NCBI GenBank assembly: GCA_051867915.1
Contig: JBJDZJ010000191.1
Coordinates: forward strand, 23,206 to 87,205
Origin: CAKSQF01 sp051867915
GTDB taxonomy: Bacteria > Bacillota > Clostridia > Oscillospirales > CAG-272
Direction of reading: 5' to 3'
Length of the DNA stretch: 64,000 bases
Shown here: positions 16,603 to 24,941 of the stretch, one piece after another
Position numbering within the stretch: position 1 is the stretch's first letter
How the letters are laid out: each line of letters opens with the position of its first letter
The notes under the pieces: model-generated
Database searches by the model: none
What the model was told of the DNA's origin: nothing
The model's input: only the letters and a program-made list of their open reading frames with translations
Program-made: the position numbers and the translations under genes

Positions 16603-18201
16603 TCATTCGCCGTCCAAAGCGGGAGCGATGGCGGCAATGAGCTGATCGTATGTTACCGATCCGGTGCGTCGGAAGATGATCTTGCCTTCCTGATCCACAA
16701 TTACCGTGACGGGAAGGGCGTCCGACTTGCCGATCATCTCCAGAACGGTTTGATTCTCCGCCTGCGTCTGGGCAGTATCCAGAACGAATCCGACCTTCCA
16801 GTCACTCCAGCCCTTGTTCTCAATGAAAGCATCTACCGGCTCGGTGACCAGTCCGTGAATGGCGACCACCGTCAGATCGTCGGCAAATTCGCCGGAAAGC
16901 TGTTCAAAGTAGGGCAGTTCGTTGACGCAGGGACCGCACCAGGTCGCCCAGAAGTTGATGACCACGATCTTTCCCTGATGTTCCGACAGGATGAAATCGG
17001 GATCGCCGCCTGCGCCGGGCAGGTTGAAATCGGGACAGTAGTTGCCGACCTGATAGCCGTAGACCTTTTCGTTCTCGTCCGTATCGGTGGTCGGTGGCGT
17101 GACGGGATCGTCCGGCACGGTCTTTTCTCTGTCGTAGATGTTGTAGTACCAGAGTGCCGTCAGCAGGACCGCAACGGCAAGAACCCCGGAGACGATCTTC
17201 AAAATCATGCCTCTGCGTCGGATTTTGGCGTTGGTTTCGGCAATTTTTGCTTCATCGACGGCATTGTCTTCCGATTTCACCCCTGTGGCGGTTTCTGTGG
17301 GGATGAAATACTTGGAGCCGCTCCAGTGGATGGCCTTGGTGGGACAGACCGGAATACAGCCGCCGCAGTGGATGCACTCGTGATCGCCCACATGGCGGAT
17401 GTCCATCTTGCAGGTGGTGACGCACAGTCCGCAGGAGACGCATTTGTCTTTATCCAGCTTGACGCCGATCAGCGCCAGCTTGCAGAAGAAGCCGTAAATG
17501 GCGCCCAGGGGACAGAAGAAACGGCAGAAGAATCGGAAAATGAAGATGCTTGCCACGATAAATCCCACCAGCAGACAGAACTTCCAGGTGAACAGCGGTC
17601 CCAGCATGGGGAAGAGATCGGTATTGTTCTTGTTGGACAGCAGACCGATGGCACCTTCAAGGGTTCCGGCGGGGCAGATGTATTTGCAGAATCCCGGCAC
17701 CGCCAGCTTATCCATAAAGGCAAGCGGGATCATGATGACCAGCGCAACCAGAATCACATACTTGAAATAGGAGAAAATACGGGTGAATCGGTTCTTTTTC
17801 AGCTTGGGAGAGGGGATTTTGTGGAGCAGTTCCTGAATCAGCCCGAAGGGGCAGAGAAATCCGCAGATGGTCCGTCCCAGAAGCAGTCCGAAGAGGATGA
17901 TGATACCGAAAACATAGGCGGGAAGCTTGGTGTTGGAGCTTGCCAGCGCATTCTGGAGGGCGCCCAGCGGGCAGGCACCCACCGCTCCCGGGCAGGAATA
18001 ACAGTTCAGACCCGGCAGGCAAAGGTATTTGGTGGAACCGGTGTAGATTTTCCCCGAGACGAAGCCTTTGAGATTGGCGTTGTACAGCATGGCGGCGTAC
18101 AGCTGAATCAGCCGACGCTTGGTGGGCAGATAGCGGCGAATCCTGCCCTCTTTTTTTACTTGCTCCCCGGCTTGCGGGGTTTCTTTTTCAACGGTTTTCA
18201 T
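16603..18201 (-). CDS. Membrane [4Fe-4S] NapH-like protein fused to extracytosolic TlpA thioredoxin
   Basis: A 532-residue fusion. The N-terminal 240 residues are polytopic with paired cysteines at the membrane faces (C61, C67, C70, C77; C113/C117; C172/C176; C226/C230), as in NapH/YccM/RdxA-type proteins. A double ferredoxin motif follows: C254-x2-C257-x2-C260-x3-C264 and C276-x2-C279-x2-C282-x3-C286. A helix at about 333-352 crosses the membrane and leads through a Pro/Asp linker to a TlpA domain with NFWATWCGPC (C422, C425). The architecture suggests electrons pass from a cytosolic iron-sulfur donor across the membrane to a thioredoxin outside. It starts 18 bp after the CTEC protein gene and faces the TlpA lipoprotein genes tail to tail. 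The electron donor and final target are inferred. Confidence 0.92.
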   Translation of the reverse strand: MKTVEKETPQAGEQVKKEGRIRRYLPTKRRLIQLYAAMLYNANLKGFVSGKIYTGSTKYLCLPGLNCYSCPGAVGACPLGALQNALASSNTKLPAYVFGIIILFGLLLGRTICGFLCPFGLIQELLHKIPSPKLKKNRFTRIFSYFKYVILVALVIMIPLAFMDKLAVPGFCKYICPAGTLEGAIGLLSNKNNTDLFPMLGPLFTWKFCLLVGFIVASIFIFRFFCRFFCPLGAIYGFFCKLALIGVKLDKDKCVSCGLCVTTCKMDIRHVGDHECIHCGGCIPVCPTKAIHWSGSKYFIPTETATGVKSEDNAVDEAKIAETNAKIRRRGMILKIVSGVLAVAVLLTALWYYNIYDREKTVPDDPVTPPTTDTDENEKVYGYQVGNYCPDFNLPGAGGDPDFILSEHQGKIVVINFWATWCGPCVNELPYFEQLSGEFADDLTVVAIHGLVTEPVDAFIENKGWSDWKVGFVLDTAQTQAENQTVLEMIGKSDALPVTVIVDQEGKIIFRRTGSVTYDQLIAAIAPALDGE

Positions 18202-18219
18202 ATTCGACTTTCCCGCTCC

Positions 18220-19131
18220 TTATCCCAGACCGATACACTCGGTGCAGATGTTGGTTGCTTTTACGAACACATCCCGGACGCTCTCATTGAAGCATCCGAA
18301 CAGAACCAGTCCCACGCCCACGCAAACAAGGGCAATTCGCAAAACAAAAATCCATTTTCGGCTGTTTGCAGGCTTTGAGACGGCAACAGAGGATTTATCT
18401 CCGATCAGGGTCAGATGCTTTTCGATGTCGATGATCTTTTGAATCTGACGGTCCCGAAGGATTACATAGACGATCGCCGCCAGGAGCATTCCACCCACAA
18501 AGGGAAGGGAGAAGAGCGCCATTTTCACCACCTCGCCGTTGAGATCGGTGTTGGGAAAGTGGGAAAAATCCAGCAGGTAGCAGAAGGGGAAGAGGGCGAG
18601 AATCAGGCAGATCCCGGATGCGATCCCAAGAAGCAGTTTGGATTGCTTCAGCAGTCCGCGATGCTCGGACTGTGTAGCCGAAAATTCGGCTAAATTTTCG
18701 GCGTCTTTTTGATTGGCGGGAGCATTCGGAAGGCGCTTTGACAGCCGATCCCGGGTCATGTAGGCGGGGGTCTTCCTCCGCTTTTCGGGGACGGTCGGGC
18801 AGATCAGACTGTACACCATGCCGAAAAGGGTGACTGCCAGCCATAAAATCAGAACGGGGAGAACAAAGGCGAATTTTTCGGCGACGATCTCCCGACTGTA
18901 AATCTGGATACCGGCCTTGGCCTTGGAGACGGCAAGACGGGTCTGGGACTCATTCAGCCCCTGACGGATGGCTTCCTGCTCGGCGGCTTCTGCCGCCTGA
19001 ACTCTTGCCTCGGTTCCTTCCCGATAGATGGAAGCGGTTTGAAAGATGAACAGGGCGCCCAGCGCCAGCGTCAGCAGAAGGAAGAGAAGATCATATGCCC
19101 ACCGCAGCGGGCGTTTTCGGTTATCGGACAT
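18220..19131 (-). CDS. Membrane protein with C-terminal CTEC motif, partner of the Fe-S/TlpA fusion
   Basis: A 303-residue membrane protein with helices near the N-terminus, around residues 90-110, at 165-230 (two) and near the C-terminus. The end, 'ESVRDVFVKATNICTECIGLG', closely resembles, from memory, the tail of small CD1871A-type CXXC proteins that sit beside 4Fe-4S/thioredoxin genes in clostridia; here it is joined to a much larger body. The middle has a predicted amphipathic or coiled segment (EAAEQEAIRQGLNESQTRLAVSKAKAG). ATG 19131 lies 11 bases after AAAGGA; GTG 19140 is too close. It is the first gene of a two-gene operon and could dock or relay thiols for the downstream fusion protein. 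Confidence 0.85.
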   Translation of the reverse strand: MSDNRKRPLRWAYDLLFLLLTLALGALFIFQTASIYREGTEARVQAAEAAEQEAIRQGLNESQTRLAVSKAKAGIQIYSREIVAEKFAFVLPVLILWLAVTLFGMVYSLICPTVPEKRRKTPAYMTRDRLSKRLPNAPANQKDAENLAEFSATQSEHRGLLKQSKLLLGIASGICLILALFPFCYLLDFSHFPNTDLNGEVVKMALFSLPFVGGMLLAAIVYVILRDRQIQKIIDIEKHLTLIGDKSSVAVSKPANSRKWIFVLRIALVCVGVGLVLFGCFNESVRDVFVKATNICTECIGLG

Positions 19132-19194
19132 AATCCGCACCGTCCTTTCGGCATCTTTTTTGCAGAAGAGGTCAAAGACTCTGCATACGCATGT

Positions 19195-19223
19195 ATTTTA
19201 CCATAAACCGCCGCAAAAGTCAA
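19195..19223 (-). promoter_or_regulatory. Promoter of the Fe-S/TlpA operon
   Basis: On the minus strand TTGACT (19218-19223) and TAAAAT (19195-19200) are separated by 17 bases, with TGG just before the -10 (extended -10). Confidence 0.7.
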
Positions 19224-19309
19224 CTTGATTTTGCAAATTGCCCGAATAATTTGTTCCGAAGGGCATCTTTGCGAATACAGCGGATTTTCGGAAATTTTTT
19301 CAAAACCCA

Positions 19310-19338
19310 TTGACCGACCGGGAAAATGGGTGTATAAT
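19310..19338 (+). promoter_or_regulatory. Promoter of the MetY-type gene
   Basis: TTGACC at 19310-19315 and TATAAT at 19333-19338, spacer 17. The leader is only about 50 bases, so no SAM riboswitch or T-box fits between promoter and gene. Confidence 0.85.
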
Positions 19339-19392
19339 ATAGAAAAACATCGGCGATCGGGAGAGGCTCTCCCGACGGAAAGGAATATGAAT

Positions 19393-20661
19393 ATGCAAGA
19401 CGAAACCAAATGCCTTCATGCAGGCTACATGCCCAAAAACGGCGAACCCAGAGTCCTCCCCATCGTGCAGTCCACGACCTATGTGTACGATTCCGCAGCT
19501 GAGGTTGCCGCCATTTTCGATGATCCCACCAAGGGACTGTGCTATTCCAGGTTCGGAAATCCCACGGTTATGGCGGTGGAGGAAAAGATCAACGCCCTGG
19601 AGGGCGGCGTGGGTGCCATGTGTACCACATCGGGTCAGGCGGCAACTCTATTGTCCATCCTGAACATCTGCAAGGCGGGCGACAGCGTGATCTCTACTGC
19701 CGAAATTTACGGCGGAACCATCAATCTGCTCTCTTTCACTCTGAAGAAGCTGGGAATCGAGTGTATCTACATCGACAAACATTCCACCGATGACGAAATC
19801 CGTGCTCGGTTCAAGGAGAACACCAAGCTGGTCTTCGGCGAGACCATCGCCAATCCCGCTCTGACTGTTTTCGACATCGAACGCTTTGCCGGTATCGCTC
19901 ATTCCATGGGCGTTCCTCTGATTATCGACAACACCTTCGCAACGCCCATTCTCTGTAAGCCCTTTGAGTTTGGCGCAGATATAGTGATCCACTCCACCAC
20001 CAAATACATGGACGGTCATGCACTGCAGGTGGGCGGCGTCATTGTGGACAGCGGCCGCTTCGATTGGACAAACGGTAAATTCCCCGAGTTGACCGAGCCG
20101 GACGAGTCCTATCACGGAATCTCTTACACGAAGGCTTACGGAAAAGCCGCCTATATTATCAAGGCGAGAATGCAGCTCATGCGGGATTTCGGGGTCTACC
20201 CCGCTGCCCATTCGGCATTCCTTTTGAATCTCGGTCTGGAAACCCTTCCGGTTCGGATGAAGCAGTACTGCGAAAATGCTTTGGCAGTGGCGAAATATCT
20301 GGAAAGTTCACCTGCCGTCCTGAAGGTGAACTATCCCGGTCTGGAGTCGGATGAAAACCATGCTCTGGCAGTAAAGTACCTGAAGGGATGCTCCGGCGTC
20401 ATTTCCTTCATCATCAAGGGAGGCAGAACTGCCGCGGCGAAGTTCATGGATTCGCTTCATCTTGCCTCCAACGAGGTTCATGTGGCGGATATCCGGACCT
20501 GTGTCCTTCATCCCGCAAGCGAGACCCACCGTCAGCTGACCGACGAACAGCTTGCCGCCGCAGGCATTGATGGCGGAATGGTCCGTTTCTCGGTGGGACT
20601 GGAGAATATCGAAGACATTCTTGCCGATCTGGAGGCTGCCCTCAAAGCCGTCGGCGAATAA
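19393..20661 (+). CDS. O-acetylhomoserine sulfhydrylase / Cys-Met metabolism PLP enzyme
   Basis: A 422-residue Cys_Met_Meta_PP family enzyme, most like MetY: it probably makes homocysteine or methionine from O-acetylhomoserine and sulfide or methanethiol. The family pattern 'STTYVYDSAAEVAAIF' near the N-terminus, the substrate loop 'CYSRFGNPT', 'DNTFATP' and the PLP lysine in 'HSTTKYMDGH' (K204) are all present. ATG 19393 is 8 bases after AAAGGA; ATG 19387 is too close to it. Methionine gamma-lyase is a less likely reading. It is a single-gene unit with its own promoter and terminator. Confidence 0.9.
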   Translation: MQDETKCLHAGYMPKNGEPRVLPIVQSTTYVYDSAAEVAAIFDDPTKGLCYSRFGNPTVMAVEEKINALEGGVGAMCTTSGQAATLLSILNICKAGDSVISTAEIYGGTINLLSFTLKKLGIECIYIDKHSTDDEIRARFKENTKLVFGETIANPALTVFDIERFAGIAHSMGVPLIIDNTFATPILCKPFEFGADIVIHSTTKYMDGHALQVGGVIVDSGRFDWTNGKFPELTEPDESYHGISYTKAYGKAAYIIKARMQLMRDFGVYPAAHSAFLLNLGLETLPVRMKQYCENALAVAKYLESSPAVLKVNYPGLESDENHALAVKYLKGCSGVISFIIKGGRTAAAKFMDSLHLASNEVHVADIRTCVLHPASETHRQLTDEQLAAAGIDGGMVRFSVGLENIEDILADLEAALKAVGE

Positions 20662-20720
20662 ACTGCAGACAGAGACGGATCGGCGCCGATTTCATGCGCT
20701 CTTGAAGCATACAGATGTAA

Positions 20721-20759
20721 AAAGACCGACACAAAACGCCGTTTGTGTCGGTCTTTTTT
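20721..20759. terminator. Bidirectional terminator
   Basis: AAAGACCGACACAAA (20721-20735) and TTTGTGTCGGTCTTT (20742-20756) form a 15-bp stem, followed by TTT and preceded by A-rich sequence. It can serve both the MetY gene and the convergent lipoprotein gene at 20782. Confidence 0.88.
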
Positions 20760-20781
20760 GAAATTGTCGGTCAGGGGAGAA

Positions 20782-21636
20782 TCAGTTTAGATTGGGAGCG
20801 GTTTCGCCCTCGTCCAGCAGTCTTGCCAGACCCCACAGACCGGGATCGCCGGAGCCGTCGATGGAGCAGTACCAGGACAGGCAACCCTTACGGACGCCGG
20901 ACGCACCGCTGTCATTGTACTGATAGTCCAGATAAAGAATGGAGTGACCTTCCAGAGCTCCGTCGGTGAAGGTGTAGCAGAACTCGATGAGCATTCCGTC
21001 ATCGGTCATGGAGTAGGCGGACTGTGCTTTGGTATCCGCAAGCGTGTCGCCTCTTCTGGGGAGCATTTCCAGCTCTTTGTTGATCAGGGCGAACTGATAC
21101 AGTCCGTTCGCATACTGAGCCATGTTGGTAATGGGATTGTAGGGATCCTCGCAGATGTAGAGATAGATGCCGTCGTTGTTGTAGTCGCCCAGAACGCCGT
21201 CCTGATAGATGTCTTCATCGGTGATCTCGAACAGGAAATAGATGGCGTTTTCGTCCCACATGGCGCTTGCCTTGACAAGAGTGGTGTCGGCGGGAGAGTC
21301 TTTCTTGACAATGTCAAGAACAACCGTTGCAGCATTGGCCCAGGATTCGTCTTTCGCGCCGTCAATAATGGCGTTTCCGTAGGGGATAAACAGATCAATG
21401 TCTTCGTCCGGGAAATCTACATCTTCGGAAGGATCGGAAATGGGATCGTCGTCTCCGTCGGAAGGGGCAGAGGACGGATCGTCGGTTGTGGTGGTGACAG
21501 AACCGGATGTTGTCGTACTGCTACTGCCGTTGCCGGTTGTTGTGGAGGATGTAACGGACTCGTTGCCTTGGTTGCACGCAGTCAGGGAAACAAGAAGTGC
21601 GGCAAGAAGAATGAAAGCAGAAATGTTCTTTTTCAT
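20782..21636 (-). CDS. Lipoprotein with CBM9-like domain
   Basis: A 284-residue lipoprotein: signal peptide with lipobox SLTAC, a long Ser/Thr and Asp/Pro linker, then one domain at about residues 95-280. The domain starts 'NAIIDGAKDESWANA' and has 'ASAMWDENAIYFLFEITDEDI' and 'DDGMLIEFCYTF', the pattern of family 9 carbohydrate-binding modules that also occur as stand-alone sugar-binding domains. No catalytic domain is attached, so it may dock glycans at the cell surface. The ATG at 21636 follows AGAGGT. A TATAAT-like -10 (21694-21699, minus strand) lies upstream without a clear -35. Confidence 0.8.
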   Translation of the reverse strand: MKKNISAFILLAALLVSLTACNQGNESVTSSTTTGNGSSSTTTSGSVTTTTDDPSSAPSDGDDDPISDPSEDVDFPDEDIDLFIPYGNAIIDGAKDESWANAATVVLDIVKKDSPADTTLVKASAMWDENAIYFLFEITDEDIYQDGVLGDYNNDGIYLYICEDPYNPITNMAQYANGLYQFALINKELEMLPRRGDTLADTKAQSAYSMTDDGMLIEFCYTFTDGALEGHSILYLDYQYNDSGASGVRKGCLSWYCSIDGSGDPGLWGLARLLDEGETAPNLN

Positions 21637-21736
21637 AGGTTTACCTCTTTCTTTTGATTGTGGATGTTTGTTTTTCACCGTATACTTGATTCCATTATAG
21701 TATTTTTGCGATTAAATGATAGAAAAATCGGATATT

Positions 21737-22381
21737 TCATCCGTTGAAAATGGAAGAATCGTCAAAATCCGATGGGGGATTGTCTTTGACTAGGATTTTG
21801 CTGTCGATGATGTCGGTGAAAAAGGTCTGAGCGTACTCGTGATACTTTGCCGTATCAATCTCCGAATTTCCGGACAGGATGGAGAAGATCAGATTGGAAA
21901 ACCCGCCGGTGAGAAAGGCGGAGACGACGGAGATGGGATATTTGAAGGCGGTCAGTTGGCTCAGATTGTCCAGCAGTGCTTCCACCACCCTGTTGATGCT
22001 GTTCCGGACCAGCGTCAGACCGTAGAGATTGTTGCCCGATGCCAGCGAAATCAGAACATCCTTGTACCGGATGCACTCGGCAAATGAGGCGTCCGCCAGA
22101 CGGACGCAGAAATTTACCGGATCGCCGGGAGCCGCTTCGCTTGGCTGTACCGATCCGATACATCCGTCGTAAATTTTTGCGGCGACGGTGTGAATGCAGT
22201 CCTCCAGCAGATCGTACTTGTCGGAATAGTATTTGTAGAAGGTCATTTTGTTGATCTGCGCCGTGGCGCAGATGTCCAGAACCGATATTTTGTCGATGGG
22301 CTTATCCTGTAAAAGGTCCAAAAGAGCCTGCCTCAGATCCCGCATACTCCGAAGGATCCGTTTGTCCTTGTATTCCTGCAT
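21737..22381 (-). CDS. TetR-family transcriptional regulator
   Basis: A 214-residue regulator. The N-terminal helix-turn-helix reads 'ILRSMRDLRQALLDLLQDKPIDKISVLDICATAQINKMTFYKYYSDKYDLLEDC', the usual TetR_N pattern ending in FY.Y...K..L. The C-terminal ligand domain is not assignable. ATG 22381 follows GGAGG. It is divergent from the MMPL transporter gene, and the two promoters share one -35 region, so it most likely controls that transporter and itself. Confidence 0.87.
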   Translation of the reverse strand: MQEYKDKRILRSMRDLRQALLDLLQDKPIDKISVLDICATAQINKMTFYKYYSDKYDLLEDCIHTVAAKIYDGCIGSVQPSEAAPGDPVNFCVRLADASFAECIRYKDVLISLASGNNLYGLTLVRNSINRVVEALLDNLSQLTAFKYPISVVSAFLTGGFSNLIFSILSGNSEIDTAKYHEYAQTFFTDIIDSKILVKDNPPSDFDDSSIFNG

Positions 22382-22491
22382 TTTGTCTGACGCCTCCGTA
22401 TCTCTTCCACTTTGGAGAGTGGGACAGTGGGACGGGTATTTTTTATTCCCGTTCAAATATTCGTAACAAGATAGCTCTTAAATCCTTCATA

Positions 22492-22520
22492 ATTATAGCA
22501 TATAATAACACTGTTGTCAA
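22492..22520 (-). promoter_or_regulatory. Promoter of the TetR gene
   Basis: Minus strand TTGACA (22515-22520), 17-base spacer, TATAAT (22492-22497): a perfect consensus. Confidence 0.85.
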
Positions 22521-22542
22521 GAAAATAATACGGTCATATAAG
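22514..22542 (+). promoter_or_regulatory. Candidate promoter of the MMPL operon
   Basis: TTGTCA (22514-22519), 17-base spacer, TATAAG (22537-22542). Its -35 overlaps the opposing TetR promoter's -35, so the two polymerases would compete. Confidence 0.55.
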
Positions 22543-22571
22543 TAAATTTTGTATGAAGAGGAGATGAGAAA

Positions 22572-24941
22572 GTGGTCAGGCTTGCAAGGTTCATTGTGGA
22601 TCACAAAAAGAGTATCCTGCTTTTGTTTGCGGTGCTGATGGTTCTCTGCGTTTTCGGAATGAGACTGGTGGAGATCGAATACAGCATCACCGCCTATCTG
22701 CCTCAGGATACCGATACCCGTCGGGCGATCGACATCATGGACGAAGAGTTTGTCACTTACGGTACAGCCAAGGTGATGGTGCGCAATATCTCCTATGAGA
22801 AGGCGCTGGAGCTTCACGATCGGATCGAAGAGCTGGAGGGCGTCAAGAACTTCACCTTCTCCAATACGCCCGACTATTACAGTCAGTCCTCTGCGCTGTT
22901 TTCGGTGACATTTGAAGGAGACGAGGACGATCCCGCCTCTGCCGCAGCCTATGAGCAGATGATTGAAATGCTTTCGGGCTACGATCTCCTGATCGAAAGC
23001 TCGCTGATTGATACATATGCCGAGGATCTTCAGAGCGATATCAACTTCGTTTTGGTGCTGGCGGTGATTGTCATCGTTGTCGTCCTGCTGTTCACATCTG
23101 CCAGCGTTGCCGATGTTCCCATTTTTCTTGCTACCTTTCTGGTTGCGGCGCTTCTCAACATGGGAACCAATTTCATCTTCGGAACGATTTCCTTCATATC
23201 CAATTCGGTCTGCTCGATTCTTCAGCTGGCTCTTGCCATTGATTACGCCATTATCCTGAGCCATCGCTTTGCCGAGGAAAAGGAACAGAACGGCGGAGAC
23301 GCCCATGAAGCGATCATTCAGGCGCTGGCAAAGGCGATCCCCGAAATATCGGGTTCCTCCCTGACCACCATAGCAGGACTGCTCGCCCTTGCCACCATGA
23401 CTCTGCGCCTGGGCGCCGATCTGGGTCTGGTGCTGGCAAAATCCATCGTCTGCTCCATGATCTCGGTGTTCCTGTTCATGCCTTGCATCATCGTGTCGGC
23501 ATCGAAGCTGATCGACCGTCTGCGTCACCGCAATCTGGTACCCTCCATCCGTGCCGTGGGACGCTTCGACATTAAGATGCGGTACATCCTGCCGGTCGTC
23601 TTTCTGGCATTGGTGTCGGTCTGCACCGTACTGTCCTTCCGCAACGACTATGTTTACAGCACCAACAGCATCGACACCGACCGACCGTCCGATTCACAGG
23701 TGGCAAAGCGGGAGATCGAACGGGTCTTCGGATACAGCAATCAGTTCGTTCTGCTGGTTCCCGGACAGGATTACGAACAGCAAAAGCAGATTCTGGATAT
23801 GGTAGAGGCTCATGAGGAGATCGATCAGGCTCTGGGTCTTGCCAATACCGAGCTGACCCTGAACAATGAGACGGTCTATCTGACCGAACCTATCAATTAT
23901 AAACGGTTTGCTTCCCTTTTGGTCATGGACGATGAGACGGCAGACTCCATTTACGCCGCATATGCCTTTTTCTCCATGGAGAACACCAAATCGGGACTTG
24001 AGGAGATGGCGGTCTACGAGGCCAACAAGAACATCTATACCGCATCCCTTCTGGAGCTTTGCGACTGTGCCTTCTCACATGACGATTTCATTTCCGCCTA
24101 TCTCTATGATGAGGATGACGCTCTTGAAAACTATCAGGATCTGCGGGATACGGTGCAGGATGCCGAGGATCAGCTGCTGGGTCCCAACTATTCCCGTCTG
24201 CTTTTCAACATCAACGGTCCTGTGGAAAGCAAGGAAACCTTTTCCCTGATCGAACAGCTTCTGACAGAGGTCAAGGATTTCTGCCCCGATTCCATCTTTG
24301 CGGGCGATTCCATGTCCTCCTATGATCTGAACGATTCCTTTGCATCGGACAATCTCAAGGTCAGCCTTCTGACTGCGCTGTTTGTCTTTGTCATTCTGAT
24401 GTGTACCTTCCGCTCCTGGGGACTGCCCATTCCCTTGACGCTGACCATTCAGGGTGCGATTTTCATCAATTTCAGCTACTATACCGTAACCGACACCAAT
24501 CTGTATTTCTTTGTCTATCTGATTGTATCGGCAATCCAGATGGGTGCCACCATCGACTATGCCATCGTCATTACCAATCGTTATTCAGCCCTTCGAAGGG
24601 AGCAGGGACAGGAGCGCTTCCCGGCGATGATCGAGGCGATCAACGCCGCCTTCCCGACGGTTCTGACTTCGGGAACCATTCTGGCGGTGGCGGGATTTTT
24701 AATCGGCGGTGTCGTGCGGGATCCCCTGATCGCAACGCTGGGAACCTGTCTCGGACGCGGCGTGCTGATCTCCATTGCATCGGTGCTGTTGGTTTTGCCG
24801 ACTCTGTTGGTCATCTTTGAACGGCCGCTGGAGAAAACCTATTTCAAGGAGAGAAAACGGTTGAAATTCGGGAAAATCACCCGAAAGGGCAGAAAAGCCC
24901 TGTCTGAAAATACAACGCAAGAGGGAGAGAATGTTTCATGA
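22572..24941 (+). CDS. MMPL/RND-family membrane transporter
   Basis: A 789-residue protein with two halves, each a first helix, a large extracytosolic domain and five clustered helices. The twin motifs 'LALAIDYAIILSHRFAEE' and 'MGATIDYAIVITNRYSALR' carry the proton-relay Asp-Tyr pair known from MMPL proteins. Gram-positive members export lipids or other hydrophobic compounds; the cargo here is unknown. The GTG start at 22572 has AGGAG 8 bases before it. The stop overlaps the ATG of the following surface-protein gene (ATGA), so they are translationally coupled. The divergent TetR gene is the likely regulator. Confidence 0.9.
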   Translation: MVRLARFIVDHKKSILLLFAVLMVLCVFGMRLVEIEYSITAYLPQDTDTRRAIDIMDEEFVTYGTAKVMVRNISYEKALELHDRIEELEGVKNFTFSNTPDYYSQSSALFSVTFEGDEDDPASAAAYEQMIEMLSGYDLLIESSLIDTYAEDLQSDINFVLVLAVIVIVVVLLFTSASVADVPIFLATFLVAALLNMGTNFIFGTISFISNSVCSILQLALAIDYAIILSHRFAEEKEQNGGDAHEAIIQALAKAIPEISGSSLTTIAGLLALATMTLRLGADLGLVLAKSIVCSMISVFLFMPCIIVSASKLIDRLRHRNLVPSIRAVGRFDIKMRYILPVVFLALVSVCTVLSFRNDYVYSTNSIDTDRPSDSQVAKREIERVFGYSNQFVLLVPGQDYEQQKQILDMVEAHEEIDQALGLANTELTLNNETVYLTEPINYKRFASLLVMDDETADSIYAAYAFFSMENTKSGLEEMAVYEANKNIYTASLLELCDCAFSHDDFISAYLYDEDDALENYQDLRDTVQDAEDQLLGPNYSRLLFNINGPVESKETFSLIEQLLTEVKDFCPDSIFAGDSMSSYDLNDSFASDNLKVSLLTALFVFVILMCTFRSWGLPIPLTLTIQGAIFINFSYYTVTDTNLYFFVYLIVSAIQMGATIDYAIVITNRYSALRREQGQERFPAMIEAINAAFPTVLTSGTILAVAGFLIGGVVRDPLIATLGTCLGRGVLISIASVLLVLPTLLVIFERPLEKTYFKERKRLKFGKITRKGRKALSENTTQEGENVS

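Noticed and set aside
16465..18378. A 637-codon plus-strand frame over the Fe-S/TlpA gene
   Set aside because: The minus strand encodes unmistakable ferredoxin and WCGPC motifs; the plus frame has none.
19339..19392. SAM riboswitch or T-box in front of the sulfhydrylase gene
   Set aside because: Only about 50 bases lie between a clear promoter and the start, too short for either element.
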